NCBI GenBank assembly: GCA_022766785.1
Contig: JALEOL010000031.1
Coordinates: 24,395-88,394, forward strand
Length of the DNA: 64,000 bases
Source of the DNA: Oscillospiraceae bacterium
GTDB lineage: Bacteria; Bacillota; Clostridia; Oscillospirales; Ruminococcaceae
Reading direction: 5' to 3'
Shown one piece after another: positions 8,181-16,146 of this stretch (the stretch's first letter is position 1; each line of letters opens with the position of its first letter). The position numbers were made by a program, and so were the translations under genes. The notes beneath the pieces were generated by a model. It was given only the letters and a program-made list of their open reading frames with translations, was not told the DNA's origin and ran no database searches.

Positions 8181-8408
8181 ATGATTATTTTTTCACAGAA
8201 CAGAAAGAAGATAGTGGATTGCTTTTCGGTTACGGTGACGAGGAATTTCGGCGGAGGAAAGGACGGAAAGTTTGCAATAGTCGGACACAGCCTCGGCACA
8301 GAGTTTGACGGCGTGCTGGGGACTTTCTCGGACGAAAAGACCGCCATGGACGAGCTGGAGAAGATTTTCGCAGCGTTCGAGGGCGGCGCAAAGTCCTACC
8401 GCATGTGA
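8181..8408 (+). CDS. conserved-looking small protein, unknown function
   Basis: A 75-residue soluble protein starting at ATG 8181 with GAAAGGACAG upstream. It has no membrane segment; the N-terminal half is predicted beta-rich (VDCFSVTVTRNF) and the C-terminal half helical (EKTAMDELEKIFAAFEGG). It lies within the GntR-ABC operon, 41 nt after the regulator and 9 nt before the next gene, so it is probably translated. No family is recognised. Confidence 0.7.
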   Translation: MIIFSQNRKKIVDCFSVTVTRNFGGGKDGKFAIVGHSLGTEFDGVLGTFSDEKTAMDELEKIFAAFEGGAKSYRM

Positions 8409-8417
8409 GGTGAGCAG

Positions 8418-8621
8418 ATGAACAGCAGGGCATGGCGGCTGATATGCTGGATATCTCTGACGGTAATGGGTATTCTGGCGGTGCTGTCGGCGGCGAATAT
8501 GATAGCGCGCAACAACGGCGGAGCGTTTCTGCCGGATATCGTTGTGCGCGTGATAGGTATAGTTGATATGGTGTGCCTGTTTTTGTGCGTGTTTTCGAGG
8601 ATAAAGGGGAACAGGCGTTAA
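8418..8621 (+). CDS. small two-helix membrane protein
   Basis: A 67-residue protein with two hydrophobic segments (about 6-27 and 41-60) separated by a short polar loop, ending in the positively charged KGNRR. ATG 8418 follows GTGAGGTGAG. It is placed between a small soluble protein and the ABC ATPase, so it could be an accessory membrane subunit of the transporter; this is inference from position only. Confidence 0.7.
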   Translation: MNSRAWRLICWISLTVMGILAVLSAANMIARNNGGAFLPDIVVRVIGIVDMVCLFLCVFSRIKGNRR

Positions 8622-8632
8622 GGGAGTAGGAT

Positions 8633-9523
8633 ATGGATAACAACAGCTGCGTGAGCATAAAAGGGCTTACGAAGAAATACAGCAAATTCACACTGGGCGC
8701 CCTGGATATAGATATCCCGGAGGGATTTTCCACTGCGCTCATCGGAGCGAACGGCGCAGGAAAGACAACGCTCATAGACATTCTCTGCGGCGTTACGCAT
8801 AAGACGGGGGGCGAGGTGGTATATTTCAATGCCGAGACCGACATCGGCGACCCGGCGCTCCGGGAGAGGATAGGCTACTGCGCGAGTACGGCGTTTTTCC
8901 CGATAGGCTTTACGGCGAGGGACATCGCGGCGTCAATGGAGATAGCGTACAGCAGCTTTGACCGGGAGAAATTTGCAGAGCTGTGCGAGAAATTCGAGGT
9001 GGACAGCGAGCACACGAAAAAGCCGCGCCCCATGATGAAGCAGTCCGACGGAAACCGCATGCGCACCTGCCTTGCGGCGGTATTCGCACGGAAAAGCGAC
9101 CTGCTGGTGCTGGACGAGCCGGGAAGCAGCCTTGATCCTCTCATGCGCGACAGGCTTTGCGACAGAATGAGGGAGTACCTTGACGACGGGGAGGGCAGGC
9201 GCTCCATAATATTCTCCACCCACAACATAGCGGACATGGAGAACGCCGCCGACTATGCGGTATTCATGGACAGGGGGCGTATCATCGAGCAGGGGTTCAT
9301 CGAGGATCTCAAGGAGAAATACATCATCGTGAGCGGCGACGCCGGGGACTTTGAAAGAGCGAAATCACTTCTGCTGAGCGGCAGCCACAACCGAACCACC
9401 TTTGACGGGCTGGCGCTTGCGGAGAACGCGGAAACGCTTGCGGCAATGGGCGTAGACAGCGAAACGCCGACATTGCAGCAGCTGAGCGTAGGGCTTCTGA
9501 AATACGCGGAGGAGCACAGATGA
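8633..9523 (+). CDS. ABC transporter ATP-binding protein with degenerate signature motif
   Basis: A 296-residue ATPase. Walker A is GANGAGKTT (about residues 38-46), and Walker B with its Glu is LLVLDEPGSSLD, followed by the H-loop in STHN. The usual LSGGQ signature is replaced by SDGNRMR at the right place, so signature-dependent ATP closure may be altered; several YtrB-like ATPases show similar drift. After residue about 215 there is a C-terminal extension of the sort seen in ABC-2 drug or antibiotic exporters. It overlaps the next gene by 4 nt (ATGA) and is preceded by a strong site (GGGAGTAGG). Confidence 0.92.
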   Translation: MDNNSCVSIKGLTKKYSKFTLGALDIDIPEGFSTALIGANGAGKTTLIDILCGVTHKTGGEVVYFNAETDIGDPALRERIGYCASTAFFPIGFTARDIAASMEIAYSSFDREKFAELCEKFEVDSEHTKKPRPMMKQSDGNRMRTCLAAVFARKSDLLVLDEPGSSLDPLMRDRLCDRMREYLDDGEGRRSIIFSTHNIADMENAADYAVFMDRGRIIEQGFIEDLKEKYIIVSGDAGDFERAKSLLLSGSHNRTTFDGLALAENAETLAAMGVDSETPTLQQLSVGLLKYAEEHR

Positions 9524-10212
9524 GGTACATAAAGTCGTTCAGGCTGTTTTTCGGGAGAATGCCGCTGAGACCGATCGCCGTTTTCGGTGCGGCAATGGCG
9601 GTGTTTTCAGTCCTGATAGCGATACCTGACCTTGCAGACGGAGAGGATTTTCTTGCCGGAATGGTGGAGGGAATGTCGGTGATGATCGGCACGGTGGCGT
9701 CCATGGTGGGCGTAATGTTGATGATAGGGCTGTACAACAGCTGTTCCCCGGAGACCCCCGGGTACAAATACTTCCGCTCCATTCCGGACAGCGTGGGACA
9801 TCTGCGGCGCGGTATCCTGGCGGCTAGCGTGCTTTCGCTGGTGACCGGCGCGGTGCTGCTGGCGCTGGTGGGTGCGATATCCGGCGTCATGGGTCTGGAT
9901 ATGTCCGGGGTAGTCCTCGGTGCGCTGCTGCTTCCGCTTGCCACAGGCGCGTGTAATTTCACGGGATTTTTCCGGCGCTCCGCCGCACGGCTGGGAGTGC
10001 TGTTCGTTATCATGTGCGGCAGCGGATTTATCGCAGGTTTTACGGTGGGAAATGCGGAGGAAGAAGAAACATCGCTGGTGGAGATATTTTCGCAGAACAA
10101 GTGTCTGCTTATGGTGGTATTCGCCGTGTCTGTAGTGGTGTATATCGCAGGGCTTGTGTATGCGGTCTGCCAGGCGAAAAGAAAGTGGGGGAGTGAGCCA
10201 TGCGCGCGATGA
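9520..10212 (+). CDS. ABC-2 type transporter membrane protein
   Basis: A 230-residue protein with about six membrane helices and little sequence between them, fitting an ABC-2 permease half. Start ATG 9520 overlaps the ATPase stop, and its own 3' end overlaps the next gene by 13 nt, so ATPase and two permeases are made in a coupled series. The substrate is not deducible; the GntR/YtrA context suggests lipid-II-binding or other envelope-active agents. Confidence 0.82.
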   Translation: MRYIKSFRLFFGRMPLRPIAVFGAAMAVFSVLIAIPDLADGEDFLAGMVEGMSVMIGTVASMVGVMLMIGLYNSCSPETPGYKYFRSIPDSVGHLRRGILAASVLSLVTGAVLLALVGAISGVMGLDMSGVVLGALLLPLATGACNFTGFFRRSAARLGVLFVIMCGSGFIAGFTVGNAEEEETSLVEIFSQNKCLLMVVFAVSVVVYIAGLVYAVCQAKRKWGSEPCAR

Positions 10213-10877
10213 AGCTGCTGTTTAGCAGGTACATAAGGCACAGAGCGTCGCTGCTCTGCTCGGCGGTATTTTTTGTGGTAATGCTAACGGCGGTGATGCT
10301 GTTCCATGCCGACCCCGGCTCTCCGGACAGCGAACAGGGGGACTATCTGATGTGCAAGATGTGTGGACTGTTCCCGGCGATGTTCGGGGTGGCTGTGCCG
10401 TCGGTATTTCTGGCGCAGGAGACCCAGGGCAGCCGTTTCCTGAGGGCTGTCCCATTCGCGGAGCAGATATACCGCACCGGAATTCCGCTGCTGTGCGCCG
10501 GGGTGACGTTCTTCTGGACGGCGGTGACGGATATCGTCTACTCTGCTTTTATCCTTATCTCCGGCAGGGATATCGCCAATATTACCGATATGCTGGCGCT
10601 TAGCGCTGTGGTGGGGTTCGTGTTCACGATAGCGTCCTGCTGCGGTCTGACCATTCGGCATGGGGGTTATGTGTTTATCCTGTACTATCTGCCGTTTGTT
10701 CTGATCATGTCTATGGGCAGGCGGAATGATTTTCTGGGGCTTCCGCTGTGGGGCGCATTGCTGATATTTATCGGCGGATCTGCGGCTGGGCTTGCGGCGT
10801 GTCTTGCGATAGCCCGGCTGGCTTACGCAAAGGGGAATTTCCACGAGATCACCACCACCCAGGGCAAATTTGTGTGA
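10200..10877 (+). CDS. second ABC transporter membrane protein
   Basis: A 225-residue, six-helix integral membrane protein that ends the GntR operon. The first helix is LLCSAVFFVVMLTAVMLF, followed by further long hydrophobic segments; the cytosolic tail is short. GGGGGAG precedes ATG 10200 by about 7 nt; a second ATG three codons later is possible. It probably forms a heterodimeric channel with the preceding permease. No clear terminator follows before the regulatory region of the candidate small RNA at 10901. Confidence 0.8.
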   Translation: MRAMKLLFSRYIRHRASLLCSAVFFVVMLTAVMLFHADPGSPDSEQGDYLMCKMCGLFPAMFGVAVPSVFLAQETQGSRFLRAVPFAEQIYRTGIPLLCAGVTFFWTAVTDIVYSAFILISGRDIANITDMLALSAVVGFVFTIASCCGLTIRHGGYVFILYYLPFVLIMSMGRRNDFLGLPLWGALLIFIGGSAAGLAACLAIARLAYAKGNFHEITTTQGKFV

Positions 10878-10900
10878 TATACTTACTCACATGTCAAAGT

Positions 10901-11087
10901 TTCACATATATTTCACATAAGGTTCACAAAATATTCACTCGCGTTGGATATACTATAATCACAGATTTGAGGGAGTTCGCCCGAAGTAATCTGTTTCAAT
11001 TTCGATACCGTTCATTTTCATATAATTACCAACCAAACCAGCATCAGACCCCTGTGAGAAATCACGGGGGTTTGATGTTTATTGCGG
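10901..11087 (+). ncRNA. candidate small RNA gene, copy A, with Pho-box-like promoter
   Basis: Four TTCACA-like hexamers start at 10901, 10912, 10923 and 10934, that is at exact 11-bp phasing, then TATAAT at 10954-10959. An inverted repeat ACAGATT (10961-10967)/AATCTGT (10988-10994) follows. From 11016 to 11087 the sequence is nearly identical to 42341-42413 on the other strand: an unstructured C/A-rich stretch with ACCAACCAAACCAGC, then a hairpin CATCAGACCCC (11042-11052)/GGGGTTTGATG (11067-11077). No reading frame is shared by the two copies. The pattern of conserved promoter, variable stem and conserved tail suggests an RNA gene; the function is unknown. Confidence 0.6.
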
Positions 11088-11135
11088 TATTTTTTTGGTC
11101 ACGCGAACCGGCTCTGATAGCGGTCGTGTTATACT

Positions 11136-11163
11136 AAACCGGGGCTAGGTACAGTCCCGGTTT
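11136..11163 (-). terminator. hairpin terminator downstream of the Ig-like secreted protein gene
   Basis: AAACCGGG pairs with CCCGGTTT (11136-11163, loop CTAGGTACAG-like). It sits just beyond the stop codon of the minus-strand gene; plus-strand T residues follow as well, so it may work in both directions. Confidence 0.6.
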
Positions 11164-11169
11164 TGTGTG

Positions 11170-11811
11170 TTATTTCGTGACTTTTACGGTTATCTCAGCA
11201 TATTCGCCGCTGTCAAGAGTGGCGCGGATAGTGGTCTTACCGGTCTTCTTTGCTGTCACAAGACCCTTTGAGGATACTGTGGCAACGGTCTTCTTTGTGG
11301 AGAGCCATGTTGTCTTGCTCTTTGAGTTTTCAAGAATGGAGCCGAGCTGGAGCGTTTGACCCCTTTTGAGAGTAATGCTTAGCTTAACGGAGGGCTTATC
11401 GGTGGGGGTGAATGTGTAGTAGAAGTCCTCCAGTGTCTGTTTTGTTCCGGAGGTAATTTTGGCATAGTATGTACCTTTTTTTAAATCCTGACCATCCCCC
11501 CAGTTATTTTCCACGCGCCAATTGTCACTTACAGTTTCTGCGTTAGAATTAAGAAGGCAGCAACGAGTCCATCCGGCGCCAACAGCTTTTGAACATCTTA
11601 AAATAAGTTTACCGTCACTTGGTAAAGTGATTTTGAAATAAGTTATCGATTCTTCTTCCAGATTCTTTGTGTAGTATTCGAGCTGTTCCATTTTAATGGC
11701 GTTATCGAATACGCCTGCTGCGCTTGCGGTGGTAGTGGGCATTACCAGCGCCGATACCGCGATTGCCGCCGTTGCGATGACTGCTGCGATTTTTTTAAGT
11801 AGCCTTTTCAT
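11170..11811 (-). CDS. secreted protein with C-terminal bacterial Ig-like (Big_2) domain
   Basis: A 213-residue exported protein. Residues 1-32 form a signal peptide (MKRLLKKIAAVIATAAIAVS, then a cleavage-like TASAAG). Residues about 35-125 form a beta-rich domain resembling the pre-peptidase or jelly-roll type stress-bearing modules, with WRVENNWGDGQDLKKGTYY. Residues about 130-213 match Big_2 (LKRGQTLQLG, then TWLSTKKTVATVSSKGLVTA and a closing TIRATLDSG segment). It is probably an extracellular or wall-associated protein of unknown binding target. It stands alone on the minus strand between the candidate small RNA and punA. Confidence 0.82.
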   Translation of the reverse strand: MKRLLKKIAAVIATAAIAVSALVMPTTTASAAGVFDNAIKMEQLEYYTKNLEEESITYFKITLPSDGKLILRCSKAVGAGWTRCCLLNSNAETVSDNWRVENNWGDGQDLKKGTYYAKITSGTKQTLEDFYYTFTPTDKPSVKLSITLKRGQTLQLGSILENSKSKTTWLSTKKTVATVSSKGLVTAKKTGKTTIRATLDSGEYAEITVKVTK

Positions 11812-11954
11812 GTTGATTTACCTCGCTTTGTTTTTTCCGCATACCTGCGGTAAGTCCATTATAGCATTTCGCGAGGAAAAAACAAGAGTTTATGCAAAAT
11901 CTGCGCCTGAACAAGCATAATTTGCATATTGCACACTGCAACACAGGTCAACTA

Positions 11955-11983
11955 AACAAAAGGGCTGCCCGAAAGCAGCCCTA
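11955..11983 (-). terminator. strong terminator at the end of the 10-kb minus-strand operon
   Basis: Minus-strand stem AGGGCTGC/GCAGCCCT (11982-11961, loop around TTTC) is followed by TTTTGTTT. It is the first convincing terminator met after the promoter at 22315. An extra small hairpin, ATCGGGC...GCCCGAT-like, lies at 11998-12014 between it and the punA stop. Confidence 0.85.
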
Positions 11984-12028
11984 TGATATTATGATACATC
12001 GGGAGAAGCCCGATACAATAATTCCGAA

Positions 12029-12862
12029 TTACGAATTCCGAATTATATCCGTTATCGCCTGCGTCACCAGCTTCTTGAACAGCGGAGCGACACGGTCGGC
12101 GGTTTCCTGAACCTCCGCGTGGGTGAGGGGCTTTATCGAGATACCTGCTGCGAGGTTGCTTATGCAGGAGATACCGCAAACTTCCATTCCGGCGTGACGG
12201 GCGGCTATCGCTTCAATGGCGGTGGACATTCCCACTGCGTCCGCGCCAAGGCGCTCGTATGCGCGTATCTCGGAGGGAGTTTCGTACTGCGGTCCGGTGG
12301 TCTGGATATACACGCCCTTGCGCAGCGGCACTCCTGCGGTGACAGCGGCGTTCTCCACTATCTTCTGAAGTCTGCGGCTGTATACCTCGGACATATCCGG
12401 GAAGCGCACGCCAAGTTCCCCGATATTCTCACCGATTAGCGGCGAGGGGACGGACATCGAAATGTGGTCGGTTATAAGCATCAGGTCGCCGGCGTTAAAG
12501 CTGCGGTTTATTCCCCCGGCGGCGTTAGTCAGGAACAGAACCTTTGCGCCCATAAGCTTCATCAGCCTTACCGGGAGCACAACGTCCTGTGGCGCGTAGC
12601 CCTCGTAGAAATGCACCCTGCCCTGCATTGCCACAATGGGAACTCCCCCGGCGTACCCGAACACAAATCTGCCCTTATGCCCGGGAACAGTGGATACCGG
12701 GAAGCCCTCGATATCGTGGTAATCCAGCGTTTCCACTACCTCCATTGTATCGGCGTAATCGCCGAGACCGCTGCCGAGTATCAGCGCCAGCTCCGGCTTG
12801 AAGCTGACCTTTTTCTGCACGCACTCAAAGCACTTTATAAGTTTCTCATAATGCTCGTTCAT
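12029..12862 (-). CDS. punA: purine-nucleoside phosphorylase (trimeric type I)
   Basis: A 277-residue PNP that phosphorolyses inosine and guanosine to free base and ribose-1-phosphate. Seen motifs: LGSGLGDYAD (phosphate site), VPGHKGRFVFGY, GRVHFYEGY, LTNAAGGIN, TTGPQYETPSEIRAY and VGMSTAIEAIAARH, then the base-binding SCISNLAAGI. The length matches the 270-290-residue trimeric family. The start codon overlaps the stop of the DUF2625 gene (ATGA). It is the last gene of the block after ahcY, where salvage of the nucleoside released from S-adenosylhomocysteine would make sense, although type I PNP is normally poor on adenosine. The 3' end contains a short direct repeat ATTCCGAATTA. Confidence 0.95.
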   Translation of the reverse strand: MNEHYEKLIKCFECVQKKVSFKPELALILGSGLGDYADTMEVVETLDYHDIEGFPVSTVPGHKGRFVFGYAGGVPIVAMQGRVHFYEGYAPQDVVLPVRLMKLMGAKVLFLTNAAGGINRSFNAGDLMLITDHISMSVPSPLIGENIGELGVRFPDMSEVYSRRLQKIVENAAVTAGVPLRKGVYIQTTGPQYETPSEIRAYERLGADAVGMSTAIEAIAARHAGMEVCGISCISNLAAGISIKPLTHAEVQETADRVAPLFKKLVTQAITDIIRNS

Positions 12863-13467
12863 TCCTCTGCACCTCCGTCTGTATCTCCTGCCTGCTTTTT
12901 CATAACGCCTATCTCCACGTCCTGCAATTGAGTGATGAGGACTGCGGCGGCGGAGCGCTTCTCCTCAGACTGCTCCCACAGAGGTGGGTAAAGGCTCACG
13001 CCCTTGTCCGCCGGGAGCTGGTCGAACAGCACACCCGGGCACTCCCGGACGTAATCACGGTAAAATCTCTCCATGTCCTCCGGGCTGCAAACGAACTCCA
13101 GCAGCTCGTCGTAATTCTCGCCGAACTCTTCCACCGCAAGCTCGTCCGGGGCGAGGTATAGCAGCGTGCCGTCCCTGCCCAGCCCGAAAATACCCCCGAA
13201 AACGTCCTCCGCGACAACCGTCATTCCGGTCTCGGAGAGCCGCTGGTTGCGCTCGAAGAAGTCGACCGTGCCGCTGCCCAGAAGCCGCAGCATTCCATTC
13301 ACCGAAACTCCCCCTGTTCCTGCAAGAACAGCGGCGAGAGGGGAGAAGTCCCCTTTCTGGGAGCGCACCTTTTTCGCCTTTTCCTCGTCCGGGGGGAGCA
13401 GGATGATATCGCACCCCGAACCGCTGAACATCGCCTGAATACGGCTGAACTGCTCCTCAAAGGTCAT
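12859..13467 (-). CDS. DUF2625-like protein
   Basis: A 202-residue cytosolic protein with the pattern of DUF2625: a stretch beginning VLAGTGGVSVNGMLRLLGSG, then VVAEDVFGGIFGLG, LYLAPDEL and the acidic FGENYDELLEFV, and finally an FYRDY region. The family has no established biochemical role. It is tightly packed between ahcY (3 nt) and punA (4-nt overlap), so a link to nucleoside or methyl-group salvage can be suspected from position alone. Assignment rests on remembered family motifs. Confidence 0.7.
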   Translation of the reverse strand: MTFEEQFSRIQAMFSGSGCDIILLPPDEEKAKKVRSQKGDFSPLAAVLAGTGGVSVNGMLRLLGSGTVDFFERNQRLSETGMTVVAEDVFGGIFGLGRDGTLLYLAPDELAVEEFGENYDELLEFVCSPEDMERFYRDYVRECPGVLFDQLPADKGVSLYPPLWEQSEEKRSAAAVLITQLQDVEIGVMKKQAGDTDGGAEE

Positions 13468-13470
13468 TGC

Positions 13471-14727
13471 TCAGACCTCCCAGCTGCCGAGGTATTTTTC
13501 CTGCTCCGGGGTGAGCTTATCGATCTCAATGCCCCAGTAGCTTATCTTGCGCAGCGCCACCTCGCGGTCTATATCTTTCGGTACATTCACCGTCATTGAG
13601 CCGCCGGATTTCACCTTATCGCTGTTCTGCGCGATGTACTTTGCGGAAAGCGCCTGAATAGCGAAGCTCATGTCCATTATCTCCGCAGGGTGTCCGTCTC
13701 CGGCGGCAAGGTTCACAAGTCTGCCCTCGGCAATAACGAACACGGTTCTTCCGTTTTTCAGCCTGTAGCCCATGATGTTGTTCCGGGCGAGGTAGCTGTC
13801 AGCGGCTATTTCGCGCAGCTTCGCCATGTTGACTTCCACGTCAAAGTGACCTGCGTTGCAGCAGATAGCGCCGTCTTTCATGTTGAGGAACGCTTCCTCG
13901 CCGATAACGTCCGCGCAGCCGGTGACGGTCACGAAGAAATCGCCGACCTTTGCCGCCTCGCGCATGGGCATTACCTTGAAGCCGTCCATTACCGCCTCCA
14001 TAGCCTTTATCGGGTCTATTTCAGTCACGATAACGTCTGCGCCAAGCCCCTTTGCGCGCATTGCAACGCCCTTTCCGCACCAGCCGTAGCCTGCAACGAC
14101 AACGTTCTTACCGGCAACGATAAGGTTAGTTGTCCTGTTTATGCCGTCCCAGACGGACTGCCCGGTGCCGTAGCGGTTGTCGAACAGGTGCTTGCAGTCC
14201 GCGTCGTTCACCAGAACCATGGGGAATTTCAGCGCGCCGTCCTTGTCCATTGCTTTCAGGCGGATAATGCCGGTGGTGGTCTCCTCGCAGCCGCCCAGCA
14301 CCTCCGGGATAAGCTCCGGGTACTCGTTGTGAATGAGGTTCACGAGGTCGCCGCCGTCGTCGATGATAACGTTCGGGCGCGCCTTTATTACCTGGGAGAT
14401 GTGGCGGTGGTATTCCTCGTCGGTGGCGTTATACCAGGCGAATACGTTCAGCCCGTCATGCACCAGCGCCGCGGCAACGTCGTCCTGAGTTGACAGGGGA
14501 TTGCTGCCGGTGACGTACATCTCTGCGCCGCCTGCGGCAAGCACCTTGCACAGATACGCGGTCTTGGCTTCGAGGTGCACCGACAGCGCCACTCTTAAAC
14601 CTGCAAAGGGCTTTTCCTGTGCGAATTCCTTTTCAATGCCGTTCAGCAGCGGCATGTTGCGCTTTACCCAGGATATTTTGCGTGCGCCGCTTTCCCAGAG
14701 GTCGGGGTTTCTTATTTCGTGTGACAT
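13471..14727 (-). CDS. ahcY: adenosylhomocysteinase
   Basis: A 418-residue NAD-dependent enzyme that splits S-adenosyl-L-homocysteine into homocysteine and adenosine, keeping methylation reactions running. Visible motifs: the substrate-binding VHLEAKTAYL and SNPLSTQDD, the NAD-fold VVAGYGWCGKG, and CNAGHFDVEV. It lacks the roughly 40-residue insert of the eukaryotic enzyme and has a short C-terminus ending YLGSWEV, like archaeal and Thermotoga-type forms. ATG 14727 has AAAGGAG upstream. Many Firmicutes use Pfs/LuxS instead, so this route is notable. It lies 49 nt after sodC-like gene and 3 nt before DUF2625. Confidence 0.95.
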   Translation of the reverse strand: MSHEIRNPDLWESGARKISWVKRNMPLLNGIEKEFAQEKPFAGLRVALSVHLEAKTAYLCKVLAAGGAEMYVTGSNPLSTQDDVAAALVHDGLNVFAWYNATDEEYHRHISQVIKARPNVIIDDGGDLVNLIHNEYPELIPEVLGGCEETTTGIIRLKAMDKDGALKFPMVLVNDADCKHLFDNRYGTGQSVWDGINRTTNLIVAGKNVVVAGYGWCGKGVAMRAKGLGADVIVTEIDPIKAMEAVMDGFKVMPMREAAKVGDFFVTVTGCADVIGEEAFLNMKDGAICCNAGHFDVEVNMAKLREIAADSYLARNNIMGYRLKNGRTVFVIAEGRLVNLAAGDGHPAEIMDMSFAIQALSAKYIAQNSDKVKSGGSMTVNVPKDIDREVALRKISYWGIEIDKLTPEQEKYLGSWEV

Positions 14728-14776
14728 TTTTTTGCTCCTTTATTTTTGGGCGATTACTGAAAGAAACGCCCTTTTG

Positions 14777-15268
14777 TTACAGTACTTCTGCGAAAATTCC
14801 GCAGGCTATTCTTTTTCCGGAATTGCCGGAGGGCTGTGTGTTCATGTCGTCAGGCATGGAGTGGAGGATAAGCGCCTTGCCGGAGTAATCCGACACCGCC
14901 GCCTTTCCGATATAGACTTCCATTGCCGCGAAGCCGCCACTGTCCGAGAATACCGGCGGCATATCCCCTGCGTGATAGGGGTGTCTGCCGCACCAGGTTT
15001 CAGCAGGGCAGAGGGAGAGATGTCCCCCGGCGTCGCTGAACGGTTCGTCGCCTTCGGCGCTGCCGCAGATTAACCCATCGTGCACATGAAACCCGAACAC
15101 CCTGTCCGGGGGAAGTCCCCGGAACTCCGCGCGCAGATATATCCCACCGTCCAGCCAGTAGCCGAGTATCACTCCCCCGGTATCCGGGAACGCCGCGCTG
15201 CCGCGAAGCTCTCCCTGCAATGCCGGGTGTTCTGACGATATGTATGAAAATTTTCCTGAATGCTGCAT
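14777..15268 (-). CDS. Cu/Zn superoxide dismutase-like protein without signal peptide
   Basis: A protein of about 163 residues with the Cu/Zn-SOD fold. Candidate copper ligands are in GFHVH, AGGH and LILH; HPYHAGD gives the zinc-loop His and Asp; the GNSGKRIACG segment gives the active-site Arg and the disulfide Cys, with CG in ICGS as its partner. The zinc loop is shorter than in eukaryotic SOD. No signal peptide is present, unlike most bacterial SodC, so it would be cytosolic. ATG 15268 is preferred because AGGCAGG is 8 nt upstream; GTG 15277 is the alternative. Whether it dismutates superoxide, or has another role in this family, is not shown by the sequence. Confidence 0.82.
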   Translation of the reverse strand: MQHSGKFSYISSEHPALQGELRGSAAFPDTGGVILGYWLDGGIYLRAEFRGLPPDRVFGFHVHDGLICGSAEGDEPFSDAGGHLSLCPAETWCGRHPYHAGDMPPVFSDSGGFAAMEVYIGKAAVSDYSGKALILHSMPDDMNTQPSGNSGKRIACGIFAEVL

Positions 15269-15306
15269 ATAGTGCACCTGCCTTTCAGGATAGTATATGC
15301 ACTGCT

Positions 15307-16134
15307 TTACAGCGTGATGTCTTTCAGGGCGGAGAGGTCGTACCCGTCGGGGGTAGTGATCACATCGGAAGTCAGCGCCGGTATCTCTTTATCGGTAAGC
15401 CCGGCGAGCGACTTTTCCATAAGCCGGTCGTAGGTTTCCTTGCTGATTATCACCGTGCTCATGGAAAGGTCGGTGGCGATAGCTTCGTCAATAACAGTCT
15501 CGTCCAGATTCAGCGCGTCGAAAAGTTCAAAGGCGCAGAAGCTGTAGCCGTTTCCGCTTTTGTATTTTTCAAGTTCATCTTCGGCAATAAAATGGTATCC
15601 CTCTGCTCTCCACATCACCCGGTCAACGGCTGCAATAAACGCGTCCTTGTCATTTGAGGTCACTTCGGCGAAATCAAAATACGCAGCGGGGCTGTTCCCA
15701 AACCGCGTCAGGTAGCCGTATGATACCTCCGCGCCGTCTGTTTCCGGCGAGAAAACGTAGTGTTCATAGACCGTTCCGTCCTTGTCCACCAGCAGATTGC
15801 CGTCAAGTGCAGGGTACTGCCATGAAAATTCCCCGGTCACTTCGCCGTCCTTTATCGTGTAGAGATAGTCGGTGCTGTTACCCTTGTCGGTACACATGGT
15901 GATTATCATTTCGGCGTGTTCATCTCCGGTAAGCTCGGCGAAGGTGATCCGATAGCCGGTGTGATATCCGGGATTGAGCGCCAGCAGCTTTTCCGCCTGC
16001 TGACTGATGACCTCTCCGTAAAGCGCCTTGTCCTCTGCACTGAGGGTGTACTTTTCGCCGCCGCAGCCGCACAGCCCTGCTGTCATAAGCAGTACTGCCG
16101 CCGCTGAGAACAGCCTGAGCTTTTGTCCTGACAT
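15307..16134 (-). CDS. lipoprotein, unknown function
   Basis: A 275-residue protein with a lipoprotein signal (hydrophobic LFSAAAVLLMTAG, lipobox LCGC at about residues 20-23), so it should be anchored outside the membrane. The body is acidic, with a beta-rich ITFAELTGDEHAEMII segment resembling the calcium-dependent or FG-GAP-like repeats of some secreted proteins, but no family is certain. It is 12 nt after the upstream unknown gene and 38 nt before the sodC-like gene in the same operon. Confidence 0.75.
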   Translation of the reverse strand: MSGQKLRLFSAAAVLLMTAGLCGCGGEKYTLSAEDKALYGEVISQQAEKLLALNPGYHTGYRITFAELTGDEHAEMIITMCTDKGNSTDYLYTIKDGEVTGEFSWQYPALDGNLLVDKDGTVYEHYVFSPETDGAEVSYGYLTRFGNSPAAYFDFAEVTSNDKDAFIAAVDRVMWRAEGYHFIAEDELEKYKSGNGYSFCAFELFDALNLDETVIDEAIATDLSMSTVIISKETYDRLMEKSLAGLTDKEIPALTSDVITTPDGYDLSALKDITL

Positions 16135-16146
16135 ATCCCGCCCCCC

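Noticed and set aside
12021..12046. Short direct repeat ATTCCGAATTA at the punA end
   Set aside because: Two 11-bp units only, partly coding; no sign of a mobile or regulatory element.
14748..14771. Terminator between the SOD-like gene and ahcY
   Set aside because: GGGCG/CGCCC pair, but on the coding strand the stem is followed by A, not T, so it should not stop transcription.
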